The position numbers were made by a program, and so were the translations under genes. Positions 46,037-56,608 of a DNA stretch of 64,000 bases are shown here, in pieces. The notes below the pieces were generated by a model. It had not been told where the DNA came from. It made no database searches and saw nothing but the letters and a program-made list of their open reading frames with translations. How positions within the stretch are numbered: position 1 is the first letter of the stretch; each line of letters begins with the position of its first letter. This stretch comes from Rivularia sp. MS3 (GTDB lineage: Bacteria > Cyanobacteriota > Cyanobacteriia > Cyanobacteriales > Nostocaceae), in the NCBI GenBank assembly GCA_019192545.1, contig JAHCMI010000042.1:1-64000 (forward strand). Direction: 5' to 3'.

Positions 46037-48970
46037 ATGAGCAAGAAAAAGCTGACAAAATTTTGGCTGGGGTTGGAAGCTTCAGTGTTGTGCATGGGAT
46101 TGATTTTATTACCCTGTGGAAAAGCTTTAACCCAGGAAGATAATAACAATAGGGAAATAAAACAGTATTTAGAGATTTTAAGCAATTCTTCGCAACGCAA
46201 AAGGGTTAATTTTCGTTTAAAGAAAATAATCGATTCGGAAAATGTAGAACAGCTTTTTATACATTTAAAAGATGAAAATCCTCAAATCAGGGCTGGTGTA
46301 GCTGCGGCATTAGGAAGTTTTCCAGAAAAAGCTGAAGAAGTGGTTCCTAAATTAATTTCTGCCTTACAAGATAAAAATTCTTTGGTGCGTGCAAATGCAG
46401 CTTATGCTCTAACACGTATTGGCTCAAGAGCCGAATTAGCGATTCCCGAGCTACTTAAAGCTTTAGAAGATAGTAACCCAGAAGTAAGGGCTAATTCAGT
46501 GGATGCTCTAGGGCGTATGAAGTCTAAAGTGTCTTCCTCTATTCCAAATTTAGTTATAGCCCTCGAAGATAAAGATGAACAGGTACGCTCTTATGCTGCT
46601 TACGCTTTAGGGGGTATGGGAAAAGAAGCAGTTTCAGCAATTCCTAGTTTAACTAAAGCTTTAAAAGATGATTACTTTAAAGTTCGTTCTCGTGCGGCTC
46701 AATCTTTAGGGCGTATAGGCTCCCCAGCAAAATCTTCAGTTCCCAAACTGACTAAACTTCTCAGGGATGAAAATACTAAAGTTCGTTCTGATGCAATTAC
46801 AGCTTTGATGGCGATAGATTCCCAAAATGTATTAATAGTACCCATACTTGCAGAAACTCTCAACGATACCAATCTAGAAATTCGTATCAAAGCAGCTAAT
46901 GCTTTGGGAGACATGGGGATTAAAGCAGCCGATGCAGTACCAGCACTTACAAAAGCCTTGCAAAATAAAGAACCGCAACTGCGCGATAAAGCTGCTGAGG
47001 CTTTAGGGAAAATTGGCTCGGAATCAGCGGTAAAACCGCTTACTAAAGCTTTAGAAGATAAAGAAGCATGGGTTCGTAGAAAAGCTAGTCATGCATTAGG
47101 TAAAATCGGTGCTAAAGCTGCACCAGCTTTTACAAAGCTTACCGAAGTATTAAAAGATAAAGATAAAAAAGTTAGTTCTGCTGCTGCTGACGCTTGGGGA
47201 AAAATAGCAGAAGATTATCAAGATGAAGTCACAAAATTATCTGATAAAGAATTAGAAACAGCAGTTTCTAGTTTAAAATCTGTTTTAAAAATTGTAGAAG
47301 ATCCTGCTGCTAATTTTAACGGAAAGCAGCTAGCACCCATAAGGCGATCGCTGTTTACAATTCAAACAGAAAAAGATTCCCGAATTTTGGCTATTGCTTT
47401 AAAGTGGGTTGGAAAAAACCCGTGGCTGGCTGTAATTGCTATCTACTTAATATTTTTCCCTTCTTTATGGGCGACTGTATTATGGATACGTCCTTTATGG
47501 TTGCTTAAAGCTAATGGTGTGCTGCAACCTTTAAGTAATATACAATTACCGGAAGCTCTTGGTGGTTGGACAATATCGATTCCTAGCTTAATATTTCTCA
47601 AATCATTTGCATATCGTTCGCAAGTACTTTCTGCTTGGGTGGAAACACATATTAAAGCAGCCCAAGAAACTTTTTCTGAGAAAAAAACTGTCAGCGCTTG
47701 TTTGGACAGGATTTCGATTCCGGTAATTCTTGATGGTAAAACTGTGAATAATCTTTCGGCTGAAGATTTAAAGTCAAGTTTTGATAAAAAACTAACTAAT
47801 ATTTTGATTTGGGCTGAAGGTGGTGCAGGAAAAACAAGTTTGGCTTGTCAAATCGCACAAATGGCTATGTCGGATGATGTTAAAGAACGTCCTTGTAAAC
47901 ATAGAATGTTACCCATAATCATCGAACAAGAATTAGATTTTGATGTTGCAGAAGGGGAACATCTTTTAACCGAAACAGTTGCAGGGCAATTACAAATATT
48001 AATCGGCGAATCCCAAGCAATTCCGAAAGAGTTAGTCGAAAAATTACTACGTCAAAGAAGAATTTTAGTTATTATCGACCACCTTTCAGAGATGAGTGAA
48101 GCGACAAGAAAACAAATTCGTCCGGCTTCGCCTGGATTTCCTGCAAATGCTTTGATTGTTACTTCTAGATTAGAAGAATCTCTTGATAATGTTCCCAAAA
48201 CTACGATTAAACCTTTACGAGTAGCAGGAAATCAGCTTTCATCTTTTATGGAAGCTTATTTAAATCAACGAGGTAAGCGTCATTTGTTTAATGATGCTGA
48301 ATATTTCGATGCTTGTAAACGTTTATCTTTGATGGTGGGAAACCGGAATATTACGGTGTTATTAGCAAAACTTTACGCCGAGCAAATGATTTCTCGTGCC
48401 GATAAAGAACAGGATAAGTTTGTTGATGATTTGCCGTTGAGTATTCCTGATTTAATGCTTTCATATCTCAATGAATTGAATAGAGGTGCGTCGGATATTC
48501 AATTAGATAATCGAACTATTCAAAAATTTGCTAAAGCTATCGCTTGGGAATGTTTGAAGCATAGTTATCGTCCCAGCCCTGCTAAATTAGATGAGGTTTT
48601 AGCAGCCCTCAAAGATAGCAATAGCACCAATATTTATTTACAGCATTTAGAGAAAAGATTGCGAGTTATTCAAATCAGCGAACCCGGTAGAGATAAAGTT
48701 CGTTTTGCTATCGAACCTTTGGCAGAATATTTAGCTGCTTTACACTTAGTTGATACTTATGGGCAGGATAACCATAAATGGATGGAGTTTATTAACAAAG
48801 CTAAATCCCTGCCCGATTTAGATGCTATTCAAGGTTTCTTATTAGCAGTACAAGATTGTTGCATGACTAATTCGGAAGAAGTTCCTAGTTTTGTTGTGGC
48901 TTCGCTATCCGAATTTACAGGTGTAATGTTAGAAGCAAATACGCAAAGCTTAATTACGTCGATTTTGTAG
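46037..48970 (+). CDS. HEAT-repeat/TM/NACHT-like ATPase, paralogue 1
   Basis: The 977-residue protein begins with a signal-peptide-like segment (about 10-33). About ten PBS-lyase-type HEAT repeats follow (65-390, units like [20 protein letters not shown]). A linker leads to one membrane span (about 460-485, [20 protein letters not shown]). The second half is a NACHT/STAND-like NTPase with Walker [10 protein letters not shown] near 593-601 and Walker [13 protein letters not shown] near 673-684. The helical C-terminus includes [12 protein letters not shown]. The signal peptide and span place the HEAT array outside the cytoplasm and the ATPase inside. No effector domain is recognised. A close paralogue starts 34 bp downstream. 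Confidence 0.82.
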   Translation: MSKKKLTKFWLGLEASVLCMGLILLPCGKALTQEDNNNREIKQYLEILSNSSQRKRVNFRLKKIIDSENVEQLFIHLKDENPQIRAGVAAALGSFPEKAEEVVPKLISALQDKNSLVRANAAYALTRIGSRAELAIPELLKALEDSNPEVRANSVDALGRMKSKVSSSIPNLVIALEDKDEQVRSYAAYALGGMGKEAVSAIPSLTKALKDDYFKVRSRAAQSLGRIGSPAKSSVPKLTKLLRDENTKVRSDAITALMAIDSQNVLIVPILAETLNDTNLEIRIKAANALGDMGIKAADAVPALTKALQNKEPQLRDKAAEALGKIGSESAVKPLTKALEDKEAWVRRKASHALGKIGAKAAPAFTKLTEVLKDKDKKVSSAAADAWGKIAEDYQDEVTKLSDKELETAVSSLKSVLKIVEDPAANFNGKQLAPIRRSLFTIQTEKDSRILAIALKWVGKNPWLAVIAIYLIFFPSLWATVLWIRPLWLLKANGVLQPLSNIQLPEALGGWTISIPSLIFLKSFAYRSQVLSAWVETHIKAAQETFSEKKTVSACLDRISIPVILDGKTVNNLSAEDLKSSFDKKLTNILIWAEGGAGKTSLACQIAQMAMSDDVKERPCKHRMLPIIIEQELDFDVAEGEHLLTETVAGQLQILIGESQAIPKELVEKLLRQRRILVIIDHLSEMSEATRKQIRPASPGFPANALIVTSRLEESLDNVPKTTIKPLRVAGNQLSSFMEAYLNQRGKRHLFNDAEYFDACKRLSLMVGNRNITVLLAKLYAEQMISRADKEQDKFVDDLPLSIPDLMLSYLNELNRGASDIQLDNRTIQKFAKAIAWECLKHSYRPSPAKLDEVLAALKDSNSTNIYLQHLEKRLRVIQISEPGRDKVRFAIEPLAEYLAALHLVDTYGQDNHKWMEFINKAKSLPDLDAIQGFLLAVQDCCMTNSEEVPSFVVASLSEFTGVMLEANTQSLITSIL

Positions 48971-49004
48971 GTGTTTAGAGCTAATATTTTTATTTTTTAC
49001 AGCT

Positions 49005-52000
49005 ATGAGTAAAATTAAAAAAAATATACATTTACATATTTTGGGAATTTATTTATTCTCTATAGGATTATATTTGACAAATATAAATCACGTTAGGGGA
49101 GAAATTAGTGACAGCATAATCCAAAAATATGGAGAAAATATCGATAAAATTGAGGATTATAAGTTAAGTAAATTTAATTTAGAAAATACTACCAGCGAAA
49201 ATATTCACGAAGTAGTTGAAAAGTTAACAAGTACAAATCCTAAAGTTCGCGCTGGTGCTGCAAATATTCTTAATAGCGTAGACAGCAAATCGGTAATCCC
49301 AGCGCTTATCAAAGCTTTACAAGACGAAAATGCACAAGTTCGCTCGAATGCTGCTCTTTCATTAGGAGAAATAGAAAAAAACAATCCATCACCATCAATA
49401 GTTACAGCACTTAGTGAAGCTTTAAAAGATGAAAATGTAACCGTTCGTTATAGTGCTGCTCATTCATTAGGAAAAATTGCAACAGGATATGAAGGATATA
49501 AAAAAATCTATGGAGCAATTCCGGCACTTATTCAAACTCTACAAGACAAAAATGCCAAAGTGCGTTCAAAAGCTGCGTTTGCTTTAAATAAATTAGAAAT
49601 AATTGATAGACAAGAGCTTGTAAACGAGCAGGCAGAAGCAATTGCAAAACAAATACCTGTATTTACCCAAGCTTTAGTAAATAAAGATGCACAAGTTCGT
49701 TTATCTGCTGCTATCGCTTTGGCTCTTTTGAAAGATAAAGCAGCATCATCAGTACAATCGCTTGTAAAAATTTTACAAGACAACAATCCAAAAGTTCGTT
49801 TATCTGCTGCGATCGCTTTGGGAAATATTGGGGATAAAGCAGCAGTAGAGCCACTTCTTGCAGTTTTGGAAGATAAAAATTCACAAGTTCGTTCATCTGC
49901 TGCTAAAGCCTTGGGAAATATTGGAGATAAAGCAGCAGTAGAGCCACTTCTTGCAGCTTTGGAAGATAAAGATTCACAAGTTCGTTCATCTGCTGCTGAA
50001 GCTTTGGGGCTTATTGAAGACAAAGCAGCAGTAAAACAACTTATTAAAGCTCTCAAAGATGAAGAAGAAAAAGTTCGTGCGTCTGCTGCTCAAGCTTTAG
50101 GGCTGATTAAAGACAAAGCAGCAGTAAAACCTCTTACCAAAGCTTTGGAAGACGAAGAATCTATGGTTCGTTTAATTGCTAATATTGCTTTGGGCAGAAT
50201 GGGGAAAACAGCAGCTTCAGCAGTACCAGAAATTATCCTAACTTTGAAAGATACGGATAGATTTGTTCGCTCATCTGCTGGTACAGCTTTATCTTCTATT
50301 AGTAAAGACTACAGAAATCAAGCCGAAAAACTATCCAATCAAGAGTTAGAAATTGGGATTACTACCTTAGAAACAGCTTTAAAAGCATTAGAAGCAATCA
50401 AAGAAAAATTTGAAGATGAGCAAGAATCTCTGAAAGCAGATTTAACCGCCCTAAAAAAAGAAAAAGACTCGCGTTTAACATCGCGCATCCTGGAATGGAT
50501 GGTAAAACACCCTTGGTTTGCAGGTACATTTATCTACCTAATATTCTTCCCCTTATTTTGGTCAAGTTTATTATTAATACGTCCTTTATGGCTGCTAAAA
50601 CTTAATCAGAAACTTCAACCCTTAAGCAATTTACAATTACCAGAAGCCCTCGGTGGTTGGACAATCTCTATTCCCTCCATCATATTTTTACAGCCATTTA
50701 GCTATCATCCGAGAGTTTTAGATGCATGGGTAGCAACTAATATCAAAGCCGCTAGCGATAACTTCTCACAGAAAAAGACAGTCAGCAATCGAGCCGAACA
50801 TATTTCTCTACCAGTTGTTGTCGATAAAAAAACCGTCGCCAATTTCTCCGGTAACGATTTAAAAGCTTGCTTTGACAAAAAACTTACTAATATCTTAATT
50901 CATGCCGAAGGAGGCTCTGGTAAAACAAGTTTGGCTTGTCAATTAGCAAAATGGGGAATGTCAGACGACATCAATATTCGCCCTTGTAAACACCGGATGC
51001 TACCGATACTAATCGAACAAGAATTAGATATTGAAACACAAGGTAATCAAGCTTTTATACAAGAAATTACAGGGCAGTTACAAGTATTAATTGGTGAATC
51101 GGAAGTTATTCCCACCAAATTAGTTGAAAACTTATTACGTCAACGACGAATTTTAGTTATAATCGACCATTTTTCCGAAATGAGCGAAGCTACCAGAAAA
51201 CAAATTCGTCCCGCTTCTGGTAACTTTCCCGCCAACGCTTTAATAGTAACTTCCCGTTTAGAAGAATCTCTCGATAACGTTCCCAAAACAACTTTAAAAC
51301 CGCTACGAGTATCTGGTAATCAACTTTCATCATTTATGGAAGCTTACTTAACTCAAAGAGGAAAGCGAGATTTATTTGATGATGCCGAATATTTTGATGC
51401 TTGTCGTCGTTTATCTTTGATGGTAGGTAAGCGTAATATTACAGCTTTATTTGCTAAACTTTATGCCGAGCAGATGATAGCCAAAGTTACAGTTGATAGC
51501 GATGATTTTGTCGATGATTTACCGTTAACTATTCCCGATTTAATGTTGGGGTATCTCAACGAATTGAATCGAGATAATGCTGACGGTGAATTAGATAATC
51601 GTACAGTTCAAAAAGACGCGAAAATTATTGCTTGGGAGTGTTTGAAGAAAACTTTTCGTCCCGGTAGTAGAAAATTAGATGATGTTGTTGCCGTACTTGA
51701 TAACCAAGATAGTGTTAATTCAAGATTGCATCATTTAGAAAAAAGATTGCGAATTATTCAAATTAGCGAGCCTGGTAGAGATAAAATTCGTTTTGCTTTA
51801 GATCCACTTGCGGAATATTTAGCTGCTTTGTATTTAATTGATAATTATGGACAAGATAACGATAAATGGATTGAGTTTATTAATGCTACTAAATCTGTAA
51901 ATGATTTGGAAGCAATTAAAGGTTTCTTGCTAGCGGTGCAGGATTGTTGTGCTAGCAATGCTGAAGATGTTCCAGATTCGGTGGTTGCGGCATTATCTGA

Positions 52001-52058
52001 ATTAACTGGTGTGGTTTTACAAGTTAATCGGGAGAGTTTGATTGCATCAGGTTTCTAG
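49005..52058 (+). CDS. HEAT-repeat/TM/NACHT-like ATPase, paralogue 2
   Basis: This is the tandem duplicate of the preceding gene, 1,017 residues. A hydrophobic N-terminus ([18 protein letters not shown]) precedes about eleven HEAT repeats (75-430). The span lies near 500-525 ([20 protein letters not shown]). The NTPase has Walker [10 protein letters not shown] near 633-641 and [12 protein letters not shown]. From the membrane span on, the two paralogues are very alike (for example [20 protein letters not shown] against [13 protein letters not shown]); the HEAT halves differ in number and sequence. Two HEAT units are recent 93-base DNA duplications (49818-50003). This suggests a conserved signalling half with a fast-changing external sensor. 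Confidence 0.82.
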   Translation: MSKIKKNIHLHILGIYLFSIGLYLTNINHVRGEISDSIIQKYGENIDKIEDYKLSKFNLENTTSENIHEVVEKLTSTNPKVRAGAANILNSVDSKSVIPALIKALQDENAQVRSNAALSLGEIEKNNPSPSIVTALSEALKDENVTVRYSAAHSLGKIATGYEGYKKIYGAIPALIQTLQDKNAKVRSKAAFALNKLEIIDRQELVNEQAEAIAKQIPVFTQALVNKDAQVRLSAAIALALLKDKAASSVQSLVKILQDNNPKVRLSAAIALGNIGDKAAVEPLLAVLEDKNSQVRSSAAKALGNIGDKAAVEPLLAALEDKDSQVRSSAAEALGLIEDKAAVKQLIKALKDEEEKVRASAAQALGLIKDKAAVKPLTKALEDEESMVRLIANIALGRMGKTAASAVPEIILTLKDTDRFVRSSAGTALSSISKDYRNQAEKLSNQELEIGITTLETALKALEAIKEKFEDEQESLKADLTALKKEKDSRLTSRILEWMVKHPWFAGTFIYLIFFPLFWSSLLLIRPLWLLKLNQKLQPLSNLQLPEALGGWTISIPSIIFLQPFSYHPRVLDAWVATNIKAASDNFSQKKTVSNRAEHISLPVVVDKKTVANFSGNDLKACFDKKLTNILIHAEGGSGKTSLACQLAKWGMSDDINIRPCKHRMLPILIEQELDIETQGNQAFIQEITGQLQVLIGESEVIPTKLVENLLRQRRILVIIDHFSEMSEATRKQIRPASGNFPANALIVTSRLEESLDNVPKTTLKPLRVSGNQLSSFMEAYLTQRGKRDLFDDAEYFDACRRLSLMVGKRNITALFAKLYAEQMIAKVTVDSDDFVDDLPLTIPDLMLGYLNELNRDNADGELDNRTVQKDAKIIAWECLKKTFRPGSRKLDDVVAVLDNQDSVNSRLHHLEKRLRIIQISEPGRDKIRFALDPLAEYLAALYLIDNYGQDNDKWIEFINATKSVNDLEAIKGFLLAVQDCCASNAEDVPDSVVAALSELTGVVLQVNRESLIASGF
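49818..50003 (+). repeat. Recent 93-base HEAT unit duplication
   Basis: Units 49818-49910 and 49911-50003 are nearly identical in DNA, each coding for a 31-residue HEAT repeat ([13 protein letters not shown] core). The following units share the frame but have diverged more. Confidence 0.88.
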
Positions 52059-52706
52059 ATTACTAAGAAATTAACTAATCTCTGTCAATAAACTCGGTAA
52101 TTCTCTTGAAAGCATATTTCTAGAAACTCACCACATTAATTTTGATGTGTGATTCAAGAATTTAAAAAACAGCAGAGTACGCTGAGTACGCTGAGGAAGA
52201 AAATTTAGAGGATTAATCTTATTAAAATAAAATTGGTGTTACACCTCATAACTTATATGGTGGAATATTAGTATTGTGTCCCATAAAATATGATGGGTAA
52301 AAATCGCTTCTCAACTTCTCTTATTTTTCTTTTCTCAGCGTACTCTGCGCTCTCTGCGGTTATATTAATTAAACCATCAAAACTAACGGGACAAACTACT
52401 AGTTGTGGAATCCACAGATATGAATAATCAACAATTCAGAGATTTCGCCGATGCTAACCTAAGTAAATATCTGCATAATATACAGAATATATAGTACTTA
52501 TACTATTAATTGGGGCTTATGCAACTGGCATATTCTCATTGCGCTATACCATGACAGAGTATAGGAAAGCAAACAAATGCCTTTAGGAAGACTTACATAT
52601 TAAGGTGAATACTTCGCTGTCGTTCCTAATAACGCAGTTGACTTACTTTTGCATAATTCCTAAAACATAAAAACAGTTTTTAAAATAATGAATTTTGATA
52701 AATTAC
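52059..52706. other. About 640-bp spacer with an inverted-repeat element
   Basis: No convincing gene. It holds the inverted repeat listed at 52168-52361 and, in its right part, presumably the promoter for the receiver/MscS pair. Confidence 0.5.
52168..52361. repeat. Inverted repeat element (GCAGAGTACGCTGAG arms)
   Basis: The left arm (52168-52202) and the right arm (52327-52361) are imperfect inverted copies about 35 bases long, sharing GCAGAGTACGCTGAG and AAGAAAA. The spacing is about 125 bases. Similar AGAGTACGC-type repeats are familiar from cyanobacterial spacers. It may be a small non-autonomous element. Confidence 0.6.
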
Positions 52707-52796
52707 ATGCAAAAGCAGACACTATCATCTAGAATGCTACCTCGCTCTACAAATGTAAATTTCTTATTTACTGAAGAGAATTGTTTAGGTGCGAAT

Positions 52797-53294
52797 ATGG
52801 TTTTGATTGCAGATGAAGAAGAACAAGTTCGCGATGCTTTATCAGTTGCAGTTCACAGATGGGCACAAGAAGAACAAAGAAACGTAGAAACTATTAAAGT
52901 TGAAAACGGACAACAAACCATAGATTCAATACATCATATGGTACGCTATCATAAACCACCAACTTTAGTGATTGCAGACCTAAGAATGCCCGATATGAGC
53001 GGAGTGGAAGTAGCTGAAATAATTAATAGAAAATACGCTCAAATACCTATAGTTATTACAGCATCATACGATGAAAACGACGAAAATTTAATACAAAAAG
53101 CTGACGATTTTGCCGACCAATATTCTCATGTTAGTTTTATTATTCGGACAAAAAGTTCTCCACTTTTAAAAGTGGTTTTAGAATCTGAAATCAAAAAGAT
53201 TTTATCTAAACCAGGTACCCACAGACAAGATACTCAAAGTCAATTTGGTACTCTGAGAAAAAAACTTAGCAGGCTTTGGAATAATTCTTTTTAG
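52797..53294 (+). CDS. Receiver-domain protein paired with an MscS-like channel
   Basis: A single CheY-like receiver domain makes up this protein of about 165 residues. MVLIADEEEQVRDAL carries the acidic pocket, LVIADLRMPDMSG has the phosphoacceptor Asp (residue 61 with this start), ITAS gives the conserved Thr/Ser position and RTKSS the Lys. There is no output domain, only a basic C-terminal tail (about 35 residues). I choose the ATG at 52797, where the domain begins; an ATG at 52707 would add 30 residues. It lies 9 bases before the MscS-like gene and is surely cotranscribed with it. No histidine kinase gene is adjacent. Confidence 0.8.
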   Translation: MVLIADEEEQVRDALSVAVHRWAQEEQRNVETIKVENGQQTIDSIHHMVRYHKPPTLVIADLRMPDMSGVEVAEIINRKYAQIPIVITASYDENDENLIQKADDFADQYSHVSFIIRTKSSPLLKVVLESEIKKILSKPGTHRQDTQSQFGTLRKKLSRLWNNSF

Positions 53295-53303
53295 GAATAA
53301 ACA

Positions 53304-54269
53304 ATGGAACATATCCCCATCCGCATTGCCAAAGCTTTGGTTACAGCGCTTATTTTAACTATCCTATATTTTGTAACTCACCCTCACATCAAAAAATTAG
53401 GAAGTAATGGCAGAGCAGTTGCTTACATTACGAGTATGTTTTCTATCCCCGGAATTCTTGTCGCTTCTTTAGCGATCGCCGAGGTTCCTTTTAATGTATT
53501 AGCACCTATAACCGGTTCTTTAGCTTTGGGTTTTTCCTTTGGTGCTAAGCAAGCTGTAGAAAATACTGCAACAGTTTTTCTTAATTTAAGTGATGATGTT
53601 TACGAGGTTGGAGATATTCTTAGTTTTCCCCACGATGATGATTTTTACAAAGTTTCTGCAATCAAAACTTCTAGTATCAAGCTGCTTTCATTAGGTAAAG
53701 GTGCTGGAAAAATTCTGAATATTTCTCCTAGCGTACTGGCGCAAAGAGAGATTATAAATTATACCCAAGATGGTGCAAGTAATTTATGCAAATGGACTTT
53801 TGAAATTTCTTTGAAAGCTCCTATTTCACAACCAGGTGAAGGAGATATTACAAAGATGGAAGATACTTTACTAAAAGCAGCTAAAGAAGTTCAAAACTGG
53901 ATTATTCAAAATACAAAACATCCCAAAGCGATAGCTGCTTTCCAAGCTGAATTGCAAAAAGATAGCGGTCGTAAAGACGTACCGGCGGGTGTATTCTTAA
54001 CGAAAGTAGAAAAATTTATTCATCATTATATTGTTGCTTTGTGGGTTCCTGGTATTGAAATATATCGAGTAAATGCGGTTCAAAATGAATTGCTACATCG
54101 TGTATGGTATTACGCCGTGGAATACCACAATATAGAGCTAGCAAAACCCGATTCTCATGACAATACTGATATTGTCGAAGCAACTCATGCTATAGCTGTA
54201 TCCTTGAAACAAGGTTTAAGTCAAATTAGTAATTCTGATAGTATTATGCAACGTAAAATAGAAGTTTAA
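53304..54269 (+). CDS. MscS-like mechanosensitive channel protein
   Basis: This 321-residue protein has the MscS core in short form. Membrane segments lie near residues 8-24 (AKALVTALILTILYFV) and 45-62 (SIPGILVASLAIAEV). The pore-lining helix region is LAPITGSLALGFSFGAKQAVENTATVFL, followed by the beta domain (DVYEVGDILSF, then KVSAIKTSSIKLLSL) and a cytoplasmic alpha/beta part. A long C-terminal helix-rich tail (200-321) replaces the usual small vestibule end. It should form a tension- or ligand-gated channel in the inner membrane. The operon with a receiver domain hints at phosphorylation-linked control, which is inference. Confidence 0.82.
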   Translation: MEHIPIRIAKALVTALILTILYFVTHPHIKKLGSNGRAVAYITSMFSIPGILVASLAIAEVPFNVLAPITGSLALGFSFGAKQAVENTATVFLNLSDDVYEVGDILSFPHDDDFYKVSAIKTSSIKLLSLGKGAGKILNISPSVLAQREIINYTQDGASNLCKWTFEISLKAPISQPGEGDITKMEDTLLKAAKEVQNWIIQNTKHPKAIAAFQAELQKDSGRKDVPAGVFLTKVEKFIHHYIVALWVPGIEIYRVNAVQNELLHRVWYYAVEYHNIELAKPDSHDNTDIVEATHAIAVSLKQGLSQISNSDSIMQRKIEV

Positions 54270-54333
54270 TAAATTTACTCGTATCAGTATTAATTAATTT
54301 TATTTAAATCAAGCAACCTATCTAAATATATCT

Positions 54334-54357
54334 CCCTCTCCAAAATAGCGGAGAGGG
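54334..54357. repeat. Palindromic repeat CCCTCTCC / GGAGAGGG
   Basis: CCCTCTCC (54334-54341) and GGAGAGGG (54350-54357) form an 8-bp perfect stem, followed by TTGGGGTGAAG. The same stem and flanks occur, with another loop, inside the hybrid kinase gene at 60007-60029. It lies between the convergent channel and uppS genes. Confidence 0.85.
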
Positions 54358-54397
54358 TTGGGGTGAAGTTTAAAATCAATAATTAATTTCCACAATA

Positions 54398-55147
54398 TTA
54401 AGCCGATAAGACAGCTTTAACTTTACCAAAACGCCGTTCTCGATTTTGATAACTTAGTATTGCATGATGAAATGCATCTCGATCAAAATCAGGCCATAAA
54501 ATATCTGTAAAATACATTTCAGAATAAGCCATTTGCCATAAAAGAAAATTGCTTAACCGTTTCTCTCCGCTAGTACGAATGAGTAAATCTGGCGCGGGAA
54601 TTTGGGCTGTATATAAATTATTATTGATTAAATCTTCGCTTATGTCTTCTGGCTTAATTTCTCCTTTTTCAACTAATTCTGCTACTTTGCGGCAAGCATG
54701 AATAATTTCTTTACGACTACCATAATTAACTGCAACATTAAATTGCACATCATGGTTATTTGACGTTTCTAGCATCGAGCGCTGCATTTCATTTTGCAAC
54801 GATTTTGGTAAAGCAGTTAAATCACCAACAAAATTGATTCTTACTCCTTCTCGATGCATTTCCTCCAATTCGCGACGCAACATTTTCTCAAATAAAAGCA
54901 TAAGGAAATCAACTTCTTCAGTTGGTCGTCGCCAATTTTCGGTAGAAAAAGCATAAGCTGTTAGTATCTCGATTCCCCAATCTTTACAGCAGCGTAATAG
55001 TTCTTTGAGGGTTTTTGCACCTTGCCTGTGCCCCGCAATACGAGGTAATTTTTGTTGAGTAGCCCATCTGCCATTACCATCCATAATTACGGCTACATGT
55101 CTCGGTAAATTTTGAGAGTTTAAATCTGCGGGTAGTTTAGAATTCAT
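54398..55147 (-). CDS. uppS: UppS-type isoprenyl transferase
   Basis: This 249-residue cis-prenyltransferase should make undecaprenyl diphosphate, the lipid carrier for peptidoglycan and other surface polymers. The signature [14 protein letters not shown] holds the catalytic Asp, then [32 protein letters not shown] and the C-terminal [20 protein letters not shown] and WPDF. All key parts are present at normal length. The ferritin-like gene ends 59 bp upstream on the same strand, so the two may be cotranscribed. Confidence 0.95.
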   Translation of the reverse strand: MNSKLPADLNSQNLPRHVAVIMDGNGRWATQQKLPRIAGHRQGAKTLKELLRCCKDWGIEILTAYAFSTENWRRPTEEVDFLMLLFEKMLRRELEEMHREGVRINFVGDLTALPKSLQNEMQRSMLETSNNHDVQFNVAVNYGSRKEIIHACRKVAELVEKGEIKPEDISEDLINNNLYTAQIPAPDLLIRTSGEKRLSNFLLWQMAYSEMYFTDILWPDFDRDAFHHAILSYQNRERRFGKVKAVLSA

Positions 55148-55206
55148 AAGATTATAGATTTTAGAACAGATAGGTTGGTTTTAGAATTTAGATTTATTAC
55201 CGTAGA

Positions 55207-56178
55207 TTAAGCATTAGGTACGAAGGATTTCGAGTAATGAATTCCTGTATCTCCAAATAGTTCATTTAAATATGGTGGTGTCAGGGTATTATTCCAAATC
55301 CATAACTGATGTATTGCAGAGGTAAAAGTAAATAACAAGCTCGTTTTGTTACTAAAACTCCAGGAATCCCATTGCAGGGTTTGCATCATCCGTTTCAAAG
55401 TTCTGATTAAGCTATTGCGTTTATAGTTTTGATGGCGAGTTTTAATCAAAGTTTTGGTTATTTTAATTGCAGAAGTATCGGGATAAGCCCAAACGCCGAA
55501 TCCCCAAAATTTTGTCATATGATTAATTTCATCTATTGCTAACTGTTCCAAAATATCTTGCAGCGAACCGGTTGTATGAGCCATCAGCCATAAATACAGG
55601 CAGGTAGCACCGAACTCAGTCGCTATGCGATGCAAGGCGTGACGGTACAAATCTTCGTAGGGGTTGTTAGTGGGTAAATAGCCTCTGACGGTACGGAGTT
55701 TAGGAGTAATTTTTTCACCAGTTAACTGCTGATAAACCCTGATTAATGCCGGAGTATGCTGCCGCTCTTCTTTTTCCCATAAACCTGGTTCTATTAGCTT
55801 TCCATTATCATCAATCGTTCCTCCTACATACTGAGCCATTTGTGGATGTAATTTCTGTAAATATAACCGACTCGTTTGAGTATATCCTCGGATAGGCGCT
55901 TCGGTATCTATCGCGCCAATTAAAATTGATAAAAATACTTCTAAATCAATACCGATTATTTGTTCGCAGTTAATACTTTGCCAGTCTATCGGTTTCCAAG
56001 GGCGCGGTTGTGGTTGCTGAAGTTGCAATGGTAAGTCTTTTAGGCGTTCGTTTAATTCTTCTTTTGTAAGATAATATTTGATGAGAGATTTTATATTTTG
56101 CTGAATTTGCCAATAGTTTGTATCACAGTTTGCGTTATTTTCCCGATTAATATGGGATTTGCTAAGTATTTTTATCAT
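55207..56178 (-). CDS. Ferritin-like di-iron protein (desaturase-like)
   Basis: This 323-residue soluble protein appears to have a four-helix di-iron site of the ferritin-like superfamily. Candidate ligands are Glu in GAIDTEAPIRG, EExxH in KEERQHTPALIRVY, Glu in RIATEFGATCLYLWL and DExxH-like DEINHMTKFW. This E-EExxH-E-DExxH order resembles acyl-ACP (type 2) desaturases, but I cannot place it in a named family. The N-terminus is basic and polar. It sits directly upstream of uppS on the same strand, so a role with lipid or prenyl substrates is conceivable but unproven. Confidence 0.7.
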   Translation of the reverse strand: MIKILSKSHINRENNANCDTNYWQIQQNIKSLIKYYLTKEELNERLKDLPLQLQQPQPRPWKPIDWQSINCEQIIGIDLEVFLSILIGAIDTEAPIRGYTQTSRLYLQKLHPQMAQYVGGTIDDNGKLIEPGLWEKEERQHTPALIRVYQQLTGEKITPKLRTVRGYLPTNNPYEDLYRHALHRIATEFGATCLYLWLMAHTTGSLQDILEQLAIDEINHMTKFWGFGVWAYPDTSAIKITKTLIKTRHQNYKRNSLIRTLKRMMQTLQWDSWSFSNKTSLLFTFTSAIHQLWIWNNTLTPPYLNELFGDTGIHYSKSFVPNA

Positions 56179-56608
56179 TCTTTTTTTATTAAAGTATTTA
56201 ATTTTGCTTTGCTATGACTACTTTAGATGTAGGTAATGATATTTGTCAGTCGGGCAAAGTAGGGTAAAAAGTATGATGGATAAATTAGAGCTTAGATAAA
56301 AATTAAAAATATACGGGTATGCTGAAGTTTTCGCCAAATCAGCTAAATAATATCCAAATAAAGTATAAGTATTAACAAAAATACTAATTGAACTGTTTTC
56401 TTCATCTCTTCTTTAAAAAAGAAATTGATGGTAATTTCTTGATATTTATTTGTGATTCCTTATTAGAAGATAAGAGTAAATAAAAATGAAAAATTAGGTT
56501 AAAAGTCAAGTTTACATAAACTTGTCCTTAAAGACTGGTTTCCAACTGTAGACTAAGATAAAGCTTGCTCCTTACACTAGTAAACAAAACTACCTTGGTA
56601 GCTAAACA
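56179..56608. other. 430-bp divergent spacer
   Basis: AT-rich spacer between the divergent ferritin-like and NB-ARC genes, with both promoters expected. I see no repeat or RNA gene. Confidence 0.45.

Noticed and set aside
49532-50056. 174-residue open frame on the minus strand opposite HEAT repeats
   Set aside because: Its repeats are the antisense image of the 93-base HEAT units; composition (Ser/Ala/Cys-rich) is not protein-like, and the plus strand gene is well supported.
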